The notes beneath the pieces were generated by a model. The model was not told the DNA's origin. It did not search any database and was given only the letters and a program-made list of their open reading frames with translations. 64,000 bases of DNA from JBGSOV01 sp041738935. GTDB lineage: Bacteria > Patescibacteriota > Gracilibacteria > CAIRYL01 > GCA-016699755. Made by a program: the position numbers and the translations under genes. Positions 8,261-17,310 of the stretch are shown here, one piece after another (the first letter of the stretch is position 1; each line of letters opens with the position of its first letter). Location: the NCBI GenBank assembly GCA_041738935.1, contig JBGSOV010000019.1:1-64000 (forward strand), given 5' to 3'.

Positions 8261-9916
8261 ATGAAAAATTGTGCCCACTGCCAGACCAGCTTTCTCATTG
8301 CTGAGCAAGATCAAGGCTTTTATCACAAAATAAAAGTTCCCGAGCCGACATTTTGCCCATCTTGCAGAGCACAACGGCGACTTGCATGGCGCAATGAACG
8401 CAAGCTCTACAAATCAACATCCGCTTTGTCAGGAAAAGAAATTATTTCCATATTTTCACCAGACAAACCATTTTTGGTTTATGAAGCGAAAGAATGGTGG
8501 TCTGAAGCATATGATCCACTTCAGTACGGACGAGATTTTGATTTTAGCAGACCGTTTTTTGAACAATTTGGTGAGCTCCTCAGGGCAGTTCCACACATGA
8601 ACATCGTTGGCAGCAACAATGAAAACTGCGCCTATTGTCATTTGTCCGCCAATAACAAAAATAGCTACTTGATACTAGAAAGTAGCAGCAATCAAGATTG
8701 TTATTACGGTTATTGGCTTCAGAAGTGCATTGATTGTTTTGATAATTCGTTTTGCTACGAATCCCAGCAGCTTTTTGGATCGGATAATTGCTACAGATGT
8801 TATCATCTCAAGTGGTCTGTTGATTGCATCGACTGCTCGGATGGATATTTCTTGAAAGATTGTATCGGCGTCAAAAACTCGTTTGGTTGCGTCTACCTGC
8901 GCCACAAATCATATTGCGTGTTTAACGAACAAAAGACCAAGGCGGAGTACGAAGCATTTATAGCAGAAGTTGATTTTGAGTCACATGCAGAAGTGCAAAA
9001 ATGGCAAGTTGAATCTGAAAAATTTGCGCTACGCTTTCCACGCAAATATGCGCATACGAGCGGCTCCGAAGACTGCAGCGGCGACTATATTGTCGATTGT
9101 CATGAATGTGAAGAATGTTTCCATGCGCAAGATGCGGAATATTGCAAATTTGGTGAGCATGTTTTTCGCAATGCTCATCATGCAATGGATGTCAGTACGG
9201 TTGGGCGCGATGCCGAATGGATATACGAAACGATTAACACTGGTATTTCTGCTAATAATATTCTTTTTGGCGTGCAAAATTGGTCGAGCACAAATATGCA
9301 GTATTCTTATGGGTGTTTTAATTCGAGCAACAGCTTTGGCTCAGCCGGACTCAAGCACAATTTGTACTGTATTATGAACAAGCAATACTCCAAGGCGGAT
9401 TTTGAAAATTTACAGGAAAAAATCATAGCGCACATGAAAGCGACTGGTGAATATGGAGAATTTTTTCCGGCGAAATTATCACCGTTCGGCTACAACGAAA
9501 CCGTTGCGCACGAGCAATTTCCGCTTGGCAAAGAGGAATGCGAACGACTTGGTTTTGGCTGGTCAGATTATGAAGCCCCAAAACCCGCTGTTAAAAAAAC
9601 AATTCCGGCAGCACGCTTCCCAGATAGCAACCGCAATATCCCTGACGATGTTCTGAATTGGGCAATCGAATGTGAAGTCAGCAACAAGCCGTTTCGACTT
9701 CTTAAACAGGAATTGGAGTTCTATCGGAAAAATCAGATTCCTCTTCCGCGCAAACATCCGGATGTTCGCCATGCCAAGCGCATTGCAGGCAGAAACCCCA
9801 ATCGATTGTGGGAAAGAAAATGTCACAAATGTGGTGCTTCGATAAAAACCGCCTACGCTCCGGAACGACCGGAAATCGTGTATTGCGAAAAGTGTTATTT
9901 AGAGATGGTGTATTGA
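8261..9916 (+). CDS. Cysteine-rich protein with zinc ribbons at both ends
   Basis: 551 residues, no signal peptide or membrane helix. The N-terminus has a zinc-ribbon pair (CAHC ... CPSC, residues ~4-35) and the C-terminus another (CHKCG ... CEKCY). Between them, residues ~120-225 carry a dense ladder of Cys, Tyr and Asn at short regular spacing (CAYCHLSANN, CYYGYWLQKCIDC, CYRCYHLKWSVDC), and the pattern returns after residue ~265 (DCHECEECFHAQDAEYC). The regular ~20-residue turns suggest a right-handed beta-helix with buried cysteines or metal sites. The ATG at 8261 starts exactly at the first ribbon; the open frame to 7478 lies over ychF on the other strand and is ignored. I have the impression this architecture recurs in CPR genomes. 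Its function is not known to me. Confidence 0.85.
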   Translation: MKNCAHCQTSFLIAEQDQGFYHKIKVPEPTFCPSCRAQRRLAWRNERKLYKSTSALSGKEIISIFSPDKPFLVYEAKEWWSEAYDPLQYGRDFDFSRPFFEQFGELLRAVPHMNIVGSNNENCAYCHLSANNKNSYLILESSSNQDCYYGYWLQKCIDCFDNSFCYESQQLFGSDNCYRCYHLKWSVDCIDCSDGYFLKDCIGVKNSFGCVYLRHKSYCVFNEQKTKAEYEAFIAEVDFESHAEVQKWQVESEKFALRFPRKYAHTSGSEDCSGDYIVDCHECEECFHAQDAEYCKFGEHVFRNAHHAMDVSTVGRDAEWIYETINTGISANNILFGVQNWSSTNMQYSYGCFNSSNSFGSAGLKHNLYCIMNKQYSKADFENLQEKIIAHMKATGEYGEFFPAKLSPFGYNETVAHEQFPLGKEECERLGFGWSDYEAPKPAVKKTIPAARFPDSNRNIPDDVLNWAIECEVSNKPFRLLKQELEFYRKNQIPLPRKHPDVRHAKRIAGRNPNRLWERKCHKCGASIKTAYAPERPEIVYCEKCYLEMVY

Positions 9917-9961
9917 GCCTAAGTCACTAGATGGTGCTATAAAATTGGCACAAGCAATCCA

Positions 9962-10447
9962 TTAGTCAATCGCCTCAAACATCATCCTGCTTTCTTTGAG
10001 AAATTTCATAATAAGTTGATGTTCGGCAAGAAATTCCGGTCTTTTACCAAGTAAAAAATGTAAATTATCCGGTGAAATACTTTCCCCAGATTTTAGCTCT
10101 TTATAGGAAATACATTTGATATGCTTTTTTGAAATCACAACAAAAAAAGCGTTTGGATACGAATATTCACAGTCCTTTTCAACATCTTTGAGACAAAACT
10201 TTTCGCAAGATCGATATTTCACCTCGATGAAGTATGCCTTTTTCTCTTTGTAAACGACGAGGTCGGGAGATTGCCGAATGCGCATTGAAACAGCATTTTG
10301 TTGACCATTCTCAATCTGAGGGATAATTCCCGGTATTGTATTTTCCATCCCGTATCGAAACACACGGAATCCCATTTCACGAAAAAGCTCTTCTACGATT
10401 GTCTCTGCGATTCGCCCTTTGATCATTTTGTGAAGATCTTTTTCCAT
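9962..10447 (-). CDS. PD-(D/E)XK superfamily nuclease-like protein
   Basis: 161 residues with the core of the PD-(D/E)XK fold. An N-terminal helix carries a conserved Glu (KGRIAETIVEELF, residues ~10-22) and is followed by SPDLVVYKEKKAYFIEVKYR, giving PD then E-x-K spaced as in the catalytic site. The domain architecture resembles small stand-alone members such as YraN or Holliday-junction-resolvase-like proteins, but I cannot assign the substrate. It is convergent with the cysteine-rich gene and lies upstream of nothing obviously related, so DNA repair or defence is equally open. Confidence 0.75.
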   Translation of the reverse strand: MEKDLHKMIKGRIAETIVEELFREMGFRVFRYGMENTIPGIIPQIENGQQNAVSMRIRQSPDLVVYKEKKAYFIEVKYRSCEKFCLKDVEKDCEYSYPNAFFVVISKKHIKCISYKELKSGESISPDNLHFLLGKRPEFLAEHQLIMKFLKESRMMFEAID

Positions 10448-10478
10448 CGATGGTCAAAATTGTTGAAGGCTCAACCTT

Positions 10479-11663
10479 TTACGCCGTCGCGACTTCGGAC
10501 ATGCTCATGATTGGTCCCATGATCGCCGCCACGAGAAAACCAACCACAATACCAATAAGAAGAATGATAATCGGTTCCATCAACGAGCTTAAGTTCTTTA
10601 CGATATTGTCGACTTCGTCTTCATAAAATTCCGCTAGTTTTTCAGCAACTCCATCTAGCTGCGCTGTTTGTTCTCCCACACCGAGCATCGACACGAGCAT
10701 AATCGGCCACATTTTCTTTTGCCCTTTGATATTTTCGGCAATGGTGATTCCTTGGGTAACGTCGTCCGAAATCAGCACAATTCGGCGGCGATAGACCTCA
10801 CTACCGACGACTTCAGATGTGATTTCGAGGGTTTTGGTAATGGTAATACCAGAGCGGAGCAAAGTCGACAGACTACGACAAAAACGCGCAAGTACAACTT
10901 TGCGCGCCAAATTACCGAATACCGGTGTACTAAAAATAAACTTGTCCCAGTAATATTTTCCATTCTTGGTTTTTTTCCACTTCCCAAGCGCCATAAAAAA
11001 CCCAAATGCCGCAATAATACACAAAATCCAGTTAGGCACGATGAGCGCCGAACCGATTAAAAAGTCACTCAGTGTAATCAGCACCTGTGTAGATTTTGGG
11101 AGTTCTTTTCCGCCTTGTTCGAACATGCTTTTGAGGTTTGGAATAACCATCACCGTCACCGCGCCAACGACACACACGAGTACGAAAACGATAGCAATCG
11201 GATACATCATCGCGCCCTTGATCTTCCCTTTGATTTTGGCAGACGCCTCCATCTGGTCGGCGATATCGAGCAGCACGTTGTTGAGTTTTCCTGAGATTTC
11301 ACCAGAGTGCAGCATTCCGATTTGCGCATCTTCAAAGACATCTGGATATTGACGCATCCCTACAGACAGCGGCTGTCCGCCTTCTACCGTATGACGCAAG
11401 TGTTCGCAGACGCGTTTGACTTTGGGATTTTGTGCTTGTTCTTCAAGAATAAGGAGCGCTTTTACGAGTGACAGTCCGGCGTTAATCATCGTCGCAAGGA
11501 GGCGGAAGAGCGTGACGCGTTCTTTGATTTTGACCTTCCCGTGTTCGATCATAAAATCATTGATCTTCTGGACAAACCCTCCTGTCCGTTTTTGCTCTTG
11601 CATTTGGGTACCTTGCTGGATCTCACTTTCGGCTTTGCCAATGTGTATCATTTGATTATCCAT
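10479..11663 (-). CDS. pilC: Type IV pilus inner-membrane platform protein PilC (GspF family)
   Basis: 394 residues with two T2SSF domains (residues ~45-170 and ~250-375) and three membrane helices: one after residue ~165 (MYPIAIVFVLVCVVGAVTV), one near 220, and the C-terminal LMEPIIILLIGIVVGFLVAA. Family hallmarks include FRLLATMINAGLSLVKAL, GQPLSVGM and SGEISGKL. PilC is the inner-membrane platform on which the PilB ATPase acts to polymerise pilin. It is the last gene of a minus-strand cluster and begins 24 bases after pilB. The leader directly before the ATG is a CCTCCTCC tract and not a Shine-Dalgarno sequence. Confidence 0.95.
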   Translation of the reverse strand: MDNQMIHIGKAESEIQQGTQMQEQKRTGGFVQKINDFMIEHGKVKIKERVTLFRLLATMINAGLSLVKALLILEEQAQNPKVKRVCEHLRHTVEGGQPLSVGMRQYPDVFEDAQIGMLHSGEISGKLNNVLLDIADQMEASAKIKGKIKGAMMYPIAIVFVLVCVVGAVTVMVIPNLKSMFEQGGKELPKSTQVLITLSDFLIGSALIVPNWILCIIAAFGFFMALGKWKKTKNGKYYWDKFIFSTPVFGNLARKVVLARFCRSLSTLLRSGITITKTLEITSEVVGSEVYRRRIVLISDDVTQGITIAENIKGQKKMWPIMLVSMLGVGEQTAQLDGVAEKLAEFYEDEVDNIVKNLSSLMEPIIILLIGIVVGFLVAAIMGPIMSMSEVATA

Positions 11664-11687
11664 GGAGGAGGAGCAAAAAAAAGAGGC

Positions 11688-12929
11688 TTAATGTCCGGTT
11701 GAGACTTTGTAGATTTCTTCAACAGTTGTGTGTCCTTGAAGTGCTTTCATAAAACCATTCTGCTGCAAGGTGACCATGCCTTTGTCGATACAGCTATCTT
11801 CGATTTCTGCTTCACGTGCGCCTTCGAGCACCATTTTTTCGATATCACGATCCATTTTCATGACTTCGTACACACCAAGTCGTCCTTTGTAGCCGCCGTT
11901 GCAAGCGTCGCAACCTTTGGCGCGAAATAAGGTAAAGGCACCATTTAAGAGGTCACGGTCTAGTTCGCGGTCTCGACACTTGTCGAGTATTTTATGGACT
12001 TCATCTCTGACGACAGTTGGCGGATCGAATTCTTCTTTGCAAACTTTGCAGAGACGCCGGCAAAGCCGCTGCGCCTCGATATAACGCAAGGTGGAAGTAA
12101 TTTTGAATGGCTGCACTTTCATGTCGAGCAAACGAGTAATGGTCGAAATTGCCGAATTGGTATGGATAGTAGAGAGCACCATGTGTCCCGTCAGCGCCGC
12201 TTTGATAGCGATTTCGATGGTTTCTTGGTCGCGGATTTCACCCACCATGATGATGTCTGGGTCTTGACGAAGAGCAGTACGGAGTCCACTCGCAAAGTCG
12301 AAACCGATATCGGGGTGCACCTGACTTTGTGCGAGTCCCGGCATTTCGTATTCCACCGGATCCTCGATTGTCATAATGTTTACGTCTTCTTTGTTGAGTT
12401 TGTAGAGTGTGGAATACAGTGTGGTGGTTTTACCCGAACCAGTTGGCCCGGTTACAAGTGTGATTCCGTTGGGATTTTTGACCATTTCGTACATGTAATC
12501 CAAGCTATTCCCTGAAATTCCGAGCTCTTCATAATCGGGAATCGTGCGATTTTTGTCTTGAAGACGCATACAAATCTTTTCACCATGAATGGTTGGCAGG
12601 CTCGAAACACGAAGCTCAATCTCGCGTCGGTCTTCGGTGAACATCTGCAAGCGTCCATCTTGCGGTTTGCGCTGTTCGTCGATTTTCATATTCGAGAGAA
12701 TTTTTATGCGCGACACGACGGCAAGATGAATATTAGAGGGATATTCGATAATTTCGCGCAAAACGCCATCAATACGAAAACGAATGCGCACGCTGTTTTC
12801 TCCTGGTTCGATATGAATATCTGACGCCGTCAAGTCGAGTGCGTGCGAAAGCAAACTCATTACAATCTGCGGAATATTTCCGCCGATGATTGCATCGCGT
12901 GCCTTTTTGAGATTGAGCTTGTCGATCAT
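11688..12929 (-). CDS. pilB: Type IV pilus assembly ATPase PilB/GspE
   Basis: 413 residues. Walker A is GPTGSGKTTT. The Asp box is MTIEDPVEYE, the Walker B region is DPDIIMVGEIRD, and the His box is TGHMVLSTIHTN. A C-terminal four-cysteine zinc site (CKVC ... CDAC) is present, as in extension ATPases. The protein is ~150 residues shorter than PilB of model bacteria because the N-terminal MshEN/N1 region is missing; the sequence begins almost at the N2 domain (ASDIHIEPGENSVRIRFRIDG). No retraction ATPase PilT, PilM, prepilin peptidase or pilin lies in this window. It powers pilin polymerisation through PilC. Confidence 0.96.
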   Translation of the reverse strand: MIDKLNLKKARDAIIGGNIPQIVMSLLSHALDLTASDIHIEPGENSVRIRFRIDGVLREIIEYPSNIHLAVVSRIKILSNMKIDEQRKPQDGRLQMFTEDRREIELRVSSLPTIHGEKICMRLQDKNRTIPDYEELGISGNSLDYMYEMVKNPNGITLVTGPTGSGKTTTLYSTLYKLNKEDVNIMTIEDPVEYEMPGLAQSQVHPDIGFDFASGLRTALRQDPDIIMVGEIRDQETIEIAIKAALTGHMVLSTIHTNSAISTITRLLDMKVQPFKITSTLRYIEAQRLCRRLCKVCKEEFDPPTVVRDEVHKILDKCRDRELDRDLLNGAFTLFRAKGCDACNGGYKGRLGVYEVMKMDRDIEKMVLEGAREAEIEDSCIDKGMVTLQQNGFMKALQGHTTVEEIYKVSTGH

Positions 12930-12938
12930 GGGAAAAGT

Positions 12939-13613
12939 TTAGTTACGATTAAAAGCACTAACTTGCAGATTGATGGTATAAAGCGGATCTTCATCTACTA
13001 CAACTGCTCCTTCGGTTTCAAAATTAGGAATCGTAACGCTGATCTGATCGACTTGCATCATGCGGATGGGGTCGCCGTCATAAAAATCTTTTTCTTCGAT
13101 TGAACCAGAATTGGCAATCATCTGCATAAAGCGCACAAAGTTAACGTTGTTTGCTTGGAAGGAAAGCCGAATCGGCAAAGTGCTTGCCTCGCCGATTGAT
13201 TTGAGCCCGCCGTACGAAATCGCGCTGAGCGTCATTACGCCAGATTTTTCGAGTTGCAGCGCAAAACTTTCGAGAAAACGTGTAAGTGGACCAAGTTGTT
13301 CGCCGACTGGCAACACTTTGTTGATGCGCGGACTATATTTTTCGGAATAGAGTCCAAATTCTTGCTTTGTGCCTTCCAGTTCAATTTCTTTTTCGCGGAT
13401 TTGTTTTTCGAGGGCAGCAATCTCGGATTCGCTATTCGTAATGAGCGTCTTAGTGTTATTGAGTTCGTTGTAGTTGGGATACGTATGCAGCCCAAGCGTA
13501 GCAATAATGATGAGCACCGCTAGCCCATAATAGACATAGACATTTTGGATAAGCATCTTGAGCAGATTCGGCTTTCCATCATCCCGTTTTTTAATTGCTG
13601 GCATTTCGAACAT
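12939..13613 (-). CDS. PilO-like pilus assembly protein
   Basis: 224 residues: a short cytoplasmic N-terminus, one membrane helix (VYYGLAVLIIIATLGLHTY, residues ~28-46), a coiled coil (residues ~50-90), then an alpha/beta periplasmic-type domain. This is the PilO plan. It sits between the PilN-like gene and pilB in the order expected for the inner-membrane alignment complex. Sequence similarity to model PilO is not obvious by eye, so the call rests on topology and position. Confidence 0.7.
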   Translation of the reverse strand: MFEMPAIKKRDDGKPNLLKMLIQNVYVYYGLAVLIIIATLGLHTYPNYNELNNTKTLITNSESEIAALEKQIREKEIELEGTKQEFGLYSEKYSPRINKVLPVGEQLGPLTRFLESFALQLEKSGVMTLSAISYGGLKSIGEASTLPIRLSFQANNVNFVRFMQMIANSGSIEEKDFYDGDPIRMMQVDQISVTIPNFETEGAVVVDEDPLYTINLQVSAFNRN

Positions 13614-13636
13614 GGTTGTTTGAGGAGGGAGAAAAA

Positions 13637-15241
13637 TTATTTCTTTTTTGCATTAGCAGGTGCTCCCGCGAGCGAATCGTTGAGCGCTTTATCAGCATCA
13701 GGAAAGTACGAGAAGCTCAAACTAAAAGAGCTTTGCGAGCCACCTTCTTCGTCGTTGGATTTGGAAAAACTTCTCAGCGCTGCGCCCTCAAAATACTCGT
13801 CGGCATTAATAGATTCGATAAGTTGTGTCAGCTTACTAATGCTGAGACGCTTGGGATCACGCACCGAACCGGTGATGCTCACCTGTACTTTGTCACCATC
13901 CATACGTCCGGTGTAGCTATTAAATACCAGCATATGAATAGCGTTGTTGAGCTCGGGCGTCAGATTAAGTGCCTTAAGCGTAATCTTGTTGATGCGCAGC
14001 ATGATTTCCAAAAAGTCGATTCGCCCATCAAGGGCTTGTTTGAGGATTTTGTTGTCTTTGATATTTTCGGTGTCTTGTTTGAGCTTGGCAATTTCGCCAC
14101 CCAGCTTTTTGAGGGTGATGTCTTTTTCTTCTTTTTTGGCTTTGACGCCAGCGAGCTCGGCACCATAGTTGCGCGAGTTGAGAATCTCGGAAAATCTGCT
14201 ACTGGGAGTTAGGAGTGAGCTGATGATAATCCACGAGAAGAGCGGAACGATCAGTGAAATTCCCGCGACAAAACGACTTGCAAGCAGCATTTTTTCGCGC
14301 CGTTTTACTTTTGCTTTCAATTTTTCCTCCTCTTCTTCTTGATTTAGCTGTTCGGCAAAATCTTCCCCCAAAACAGCATCTTGAGCTGCTTGGTGCTGCT
14401 TGGTGGTTTGGACAATGGCAGAAACCAATCCGCTTTTTCTGGCAGCATTATCTACGGGTAATTGTTCGCTTGGTTCTCCATTTGTCACAAATTCTGGCGC
14501 GCGAGCGGCGTTGGGGTCATACCCAGGAGCAAGTGTTTCATCAAGTCCAATGCTTTTGTACAGGGACGTCATGTTGCGCTCGGGCATTTCGGTTCCAGCA
14601 ACAATGTCAGACGATTCCGAAGCGTTTTCGGGATTGGATTCATCAGTAGGAGCGGCAGTCTCAGTTTCCGAAATTACTCCATCTTCGGGAGCAGTTTTTG
14701 GTTTCATAAATCCCATCAGGTTATTGGGTTTATTTTTGAGTTCAGCGGCATTAGCAAGCACATTGTCTTCAGGATTTTCTGCAATCGGCTCGGGTATTGT
14801 TAATTTTTCACTCGCTGGTGCTGAAGCTTCGCTTTTGTTATCAGCGGAATCAAGAATAGTTTGCAACAGTTCGTCCTCACTGTTGGATGCTTTGCCAGGC
14901 GCATTCCCAACGCCTTCGGTAATTTCTTTGATGACGATATCGTGATGAGCATTGGCATCCAAAAATGCGAGTGGGTCGCTTTGTTCATCTTGGCGAGCCG
15001 CTTCGACTCCAGGCTGCGCATCGAGCTCAAGTGTGTGCGCTTCGTTATCACTCGGTTTTTTTCGCAGGAATCCGAATAATTTTTTCTTCGGCTTGACGAT
15101 GTTTTCTTGCTCAATCTGTGTATCAGAATCAGCAGCAGGGTGCTCCACTGCGTGCAAAATATCTTCGACCTCCGAATGGTCAGCACCAATATGCGGAAGC
15201 TCGTTCTCGCCGATTTTGGGATCTTTTTTCTTTCCGAACAT
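13637..15241 (-). CDS. PilN-like pilus protein with long acidic N-terminal extension
   Basis: 534 residues. The C-terminal ~220 residues follow the PilN plan: one membrane helix (ASRFVAGISLIVPLFSWIII), a coiled coil, then a small alpha/beta domain (DGDKVQVSITGSVRDPKRLS). The N-terminal ~310 residues are an acidic, low-complexity cytoplasmic extension that normal PilN (~180-200 residues) lacks. In other species PilN's cytoplasmic tail binds PilM, and no pilM is visible here, so the extension might carry another interaction. It is the first gene of the pilN-like/pilO-like/pilB/pilC run. Confidence 0.72.
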   Translation of the reverse strand: MFGKKKDPKIGENELPHIGADHSEVEDILHAVEHPAADSDTQIEQENIVKPKKKLFGFLRKKPSDNEAHTLELDAQPGVEAARQDEQSDPLAFLDANAHHDIVIKEITEGVGNAPGKASNSEDELLQTILDSADNKSEASAPASEKLTIPEPIAENPEDNVLANAAELKNKPNNLMGFMKPKTAPEDGVISETETAAPTDESNPENASESSDIVAGTEMPERNMTSLYKSIGLDETLAPGYDPNAARAPEFVTNGEPSEQLPVDNAARKSGLVSAIVQTTKQHQAAQDAVLGEDFAEQLNQEEEEEKLKAKVKRREKMLLASRFVAGISLIVPLFSWIIISSLLTPSSRFSEILNSRNYGAELAGVKAKKEEKDITLKKLGGEIAKLKQDTENIKDNKILKQALDGRIDFLEIMLRINKITLKALNLTPELNNAIHMLVFNSYTGRMDGDKVQVSITGSVRDPKRLSISKLTQLIESINADEYFEGAALRSFSKSNDEEGGSQSSFSLSFSYFPDADKALNDSLAGAPANAKKK

Positions 15242-15387
15242 GGATATTTGTTTTGAGAATCTTTTACTCGATTAATTATAGAAGAAATCAATTAAAAAAT
15301 CAATCTCTCCTTTTCGCGAAAAAACTGTATACAAAGCAAAATATGCTCAGCTATTCTCGAATCGTTTTTGTAAAAAAAGCGCGCGAC

Positions 15388-15762
15388 TTATTCGCTTTTT
15401 TCTTTGGCAGCAACTTCTGGCTTTGCCTCTTTTTTGGCAGGTTTGCTTGCCGAAATACCAAGGGCAGTAATTTCGATTTCGCTAAACTGTTGGCGATGCC
15501 CGTGGATTGTCTTTTGACGTTTTTTAGCTTTAAACTTCACCACACGAATCTTGTCCGCTTTGCCTTGCCCGACGACTTTAGCGCTCACAGTAGCGCCTTC
15601 AACATATGGCGTACCGACGTGAGTCTCTTTGCCGTCGTTCACCAAATATACGCGGTCAAAAGTAAGCGCATCTCCATCGTCTTCAGGAAGAAGCTCGACC
15701 TTCAGCTTGGCGCCTTTTTCGGCGCGATATTGTTTCCCGCCAGTTTCAAAAATCGCAAACAT
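15388..15762 (-). CDS. rplU: 50S ribosomal protein L21
   Basis: 124 residues, beginning FAIFETGGKQYRAEKG as in all L21 proteins, with the signature GQGKADKIRVVKFKAKKRQK. A Lys/Ala/Glu tail of ~20 residues extends the usual ~103-residue protein. The ATG at 15762 was chosen by homology and is preceded by GGAG four bases upstream, one of the few Shine-Dalgarno sequences here. Unlike most bacteria, no rpmA (L27) follows; the next 146 bases are empty and then the pilus cluster begins. The leader can fold (see the separate entry). Confidence 0.97.
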   Translation of the reverse strand: MFAIFETGGKQYRAEKGAKLKVELLPEDDGDALTFDRVYLVNDGKETHVGTPYVEGATVSAKVVGQGKADKIRVVKFKAKKRQKTIHGHRQQFSEIEITALGISASKPAKKEAKPEVAAKEKSE

Positions 15763-15778
15763 ACTCCAAAAAAAATAA

Positions 15779-15836
15779 GCCCAACCATCTTGACTAAAAA
15801 AGCTATCTGACGTCAAGTTGACTTTTTCATTTGGGC
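15779..15836 (-). ncRNA. Candidate structured leader of rplU mRNA
   Basis: On the minus strand, 17 bases before the rplU ATG, an outer stem GCCCAA/TTGGGC (15779-15784 with 15831-15836) closes a 46-base interior. Inside, two alternatives compete: CTTGAC/GTCAAG (15789-15794 with 15812-15817) and AAAAAG/CTTTTT (15797-15802 with 15822-15827). L21 leaders that regulate rplU are known in other bacteria. Identity with any known motif was not tested. Confidence 0.4.
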
Positions 15837-15872
15837 AAGGGAACATATCGGCGGCATCCTTCGTTCGATTCT

Positions 15873-17294
15873 ATGAAAAAAACCCATTTGCGCTTGGCAT
15901 GCGAATTGTTTGTGATTATACCTTATTTCGTATTTACGCTACAGGCGAGTGCTTTTGGCGATCCGGTCTTGTCTTCGCATTTTAATTTTGAAGCAACAGT
16001 CGTCGGTGAAACTATTGAAACCAACTGGCAGCCGTGGCAAGAAGACTTTATGTGGTACAAACTCGTGCGTTCGGGCGTTAATCCCGCGCCGGTTTACCCC
16101 GAAAATGAAGCGATTTTTACCAGTACCAACCAACAGACAAACAGTTTTGTCGACACAGCACCACAAACGGGCAAGTCTTTTTATCGGATTTGTGTCTACA
16201 CTTACGCCAAAGACCGTTATTGTAGCAACACCGTCTCAGTGGTTTTTCCGGCTGTGGCGGACGAGGATTCGGCAAATGAAAAAGAAGAGCCCATATTAAT
16301 TTCCGAAGCTGATGCAGAAAATCAAATCAACGCCATTCAAACGCGCTTTGGCGATGTCGAGCACTGGACCGAAATGGGACGTGCGATTGAATATTTTGCT
16401 GCAAAAGGAGTCGTGCGTGGTTTTGATAACAACGATTTTCGCCCGCAGCAAGGCATTACTCGTGCCGAACTGACCAAAGTGGTTGTACTTGCAGTAGGGT
16501 TTGAAACCGTGCCGGATAATCCACGCACGTTTTGCGATATTTATCACGATGATTGGTTTTTTCCGTTTGTCGATGCACTCGTCATTCGCAAGTATGTCGG
16601 TGGATATCCGGGTGGCGATTGTCCACTGAGACGTAGATTTCGCCCACACAATCAGATTACGCGTGCCGAAGCGACAAAAGTCATTTTGAAGGCTTTCAAC
16701 ATCCAAGGTCGCCCAACAGGAGAAAATCCAGTTACGACTGAAATTTCTGCTTCGCATTGGTTTGCACCGTACGCCAAAATATTGATTGACCGCTCGATTT
16801 TGACCGCTGACGAACTCCGCGATTTTCGTCCAGATGAGCCAGCAACGCGCGGCGAAATTATGCTCCTGCTCAAACGCAGTTCGGACACGAGTCGGACTCC
16901 GGTAAGCGACATGGCGCCGCGCATTATTGATCACTTTGCGTGCAGTGATTATTGTCCTGGTGATCAAGCACAATATTGGGCGCGCATTTATGAAGGCGTA
17001 CAGACTTCTGAAGAATGTAAAAAATGGAATGGTAAGTGGTATGCATATTATCAACTTGGCGGTTCGGCGACAGTTTGTCTCGCTGATTCCGAGCAAAACA
17101 TCACAACAAATTATGTGGAGTGCGACGCGTTGAGACGATGCGCAAAACCCGAACAATGCGTGCTCGACCAAGAGTCACAGCTCCCCCGTTGTGTTGCGGA
17201 CGATCCTTGCAATCGTTGTGGAAATCTGGAATGTGTGATTGTCATCAGCAGTCCGGTCGAAAATGCTCCGCTCAAAGTCATCTGCAAAGAATAG
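15873..17294 (+). CDS. Secreted S-layer homology (SLH) domain protein
   Basis: 473 residues with an N-terminal signal peptide (hydrophobic LFVIIPYFVFTL ending near ASAFG). A ~100-residue Ig/fibronectin-like domain follows. Three SLH repeats span residues ~165-360, each with the TRAE/TRGE motif (ITRAELTKVVVLA, ITRAEATKVILKA, ATRGEIMLLL). The last ~115 residues are rich in cysteine (at least 12), suggesting a disulfide-bonded domain. SLH domains anchor proteins to cell-wall polymers, so this is probably part of the cell surface. The ATG at 15873 precedes the signal peptide. It is divergent from rplU. Confidence 0.9.
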   Translation: MKKTHLRLACELFVIIPYFVFTLQASAFGDPVLSSHFNFEATVVGETIETNWQPWQEDFMWYKLVRSGVNPAPVYPENEAIFTSTNQQTNSFVDTAPQTGKSFYRICVYTYAKDRYCSNTVSVVFPAVADEDSANEKEEPILISEADAENQINAIQTRFGDVEHWTEMGRAIEYFAAKGVVRGFDNNDFRPQQGITRAELTKVVVLAVGFETVPDNPRTFCDIYHDDWFFPFVDALVIRKYVGGYPGGDCPLRRRFRPHNQITRAEATKVILKAFNIQGRPTGENPVTTEISASHWFAPYAKILIDRSILTADELRDFRPDEPATRGEIMLLLKRSSDTSRTPVSDMAPRIIDHFACSDYCPGDQAQYWARIYEGVQTSEECKKWNGKWYAYYQLGGSATVCLADSEQNITTNYVECDALRRCAKPEQCVLDQESQLPRCVADDPCNRCGNLECVIVISSPVENAPLKVICKE

Positions 17295-17310
17295 TTTTTG
17301 CGCTGCCACC

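Noticed and set aside
16296..17171. 291-residue minus-strand frame in the SLH gene
   Set aside because: It lies wholly antisense to a gene with clear SLH domains and shows no recognisable family.
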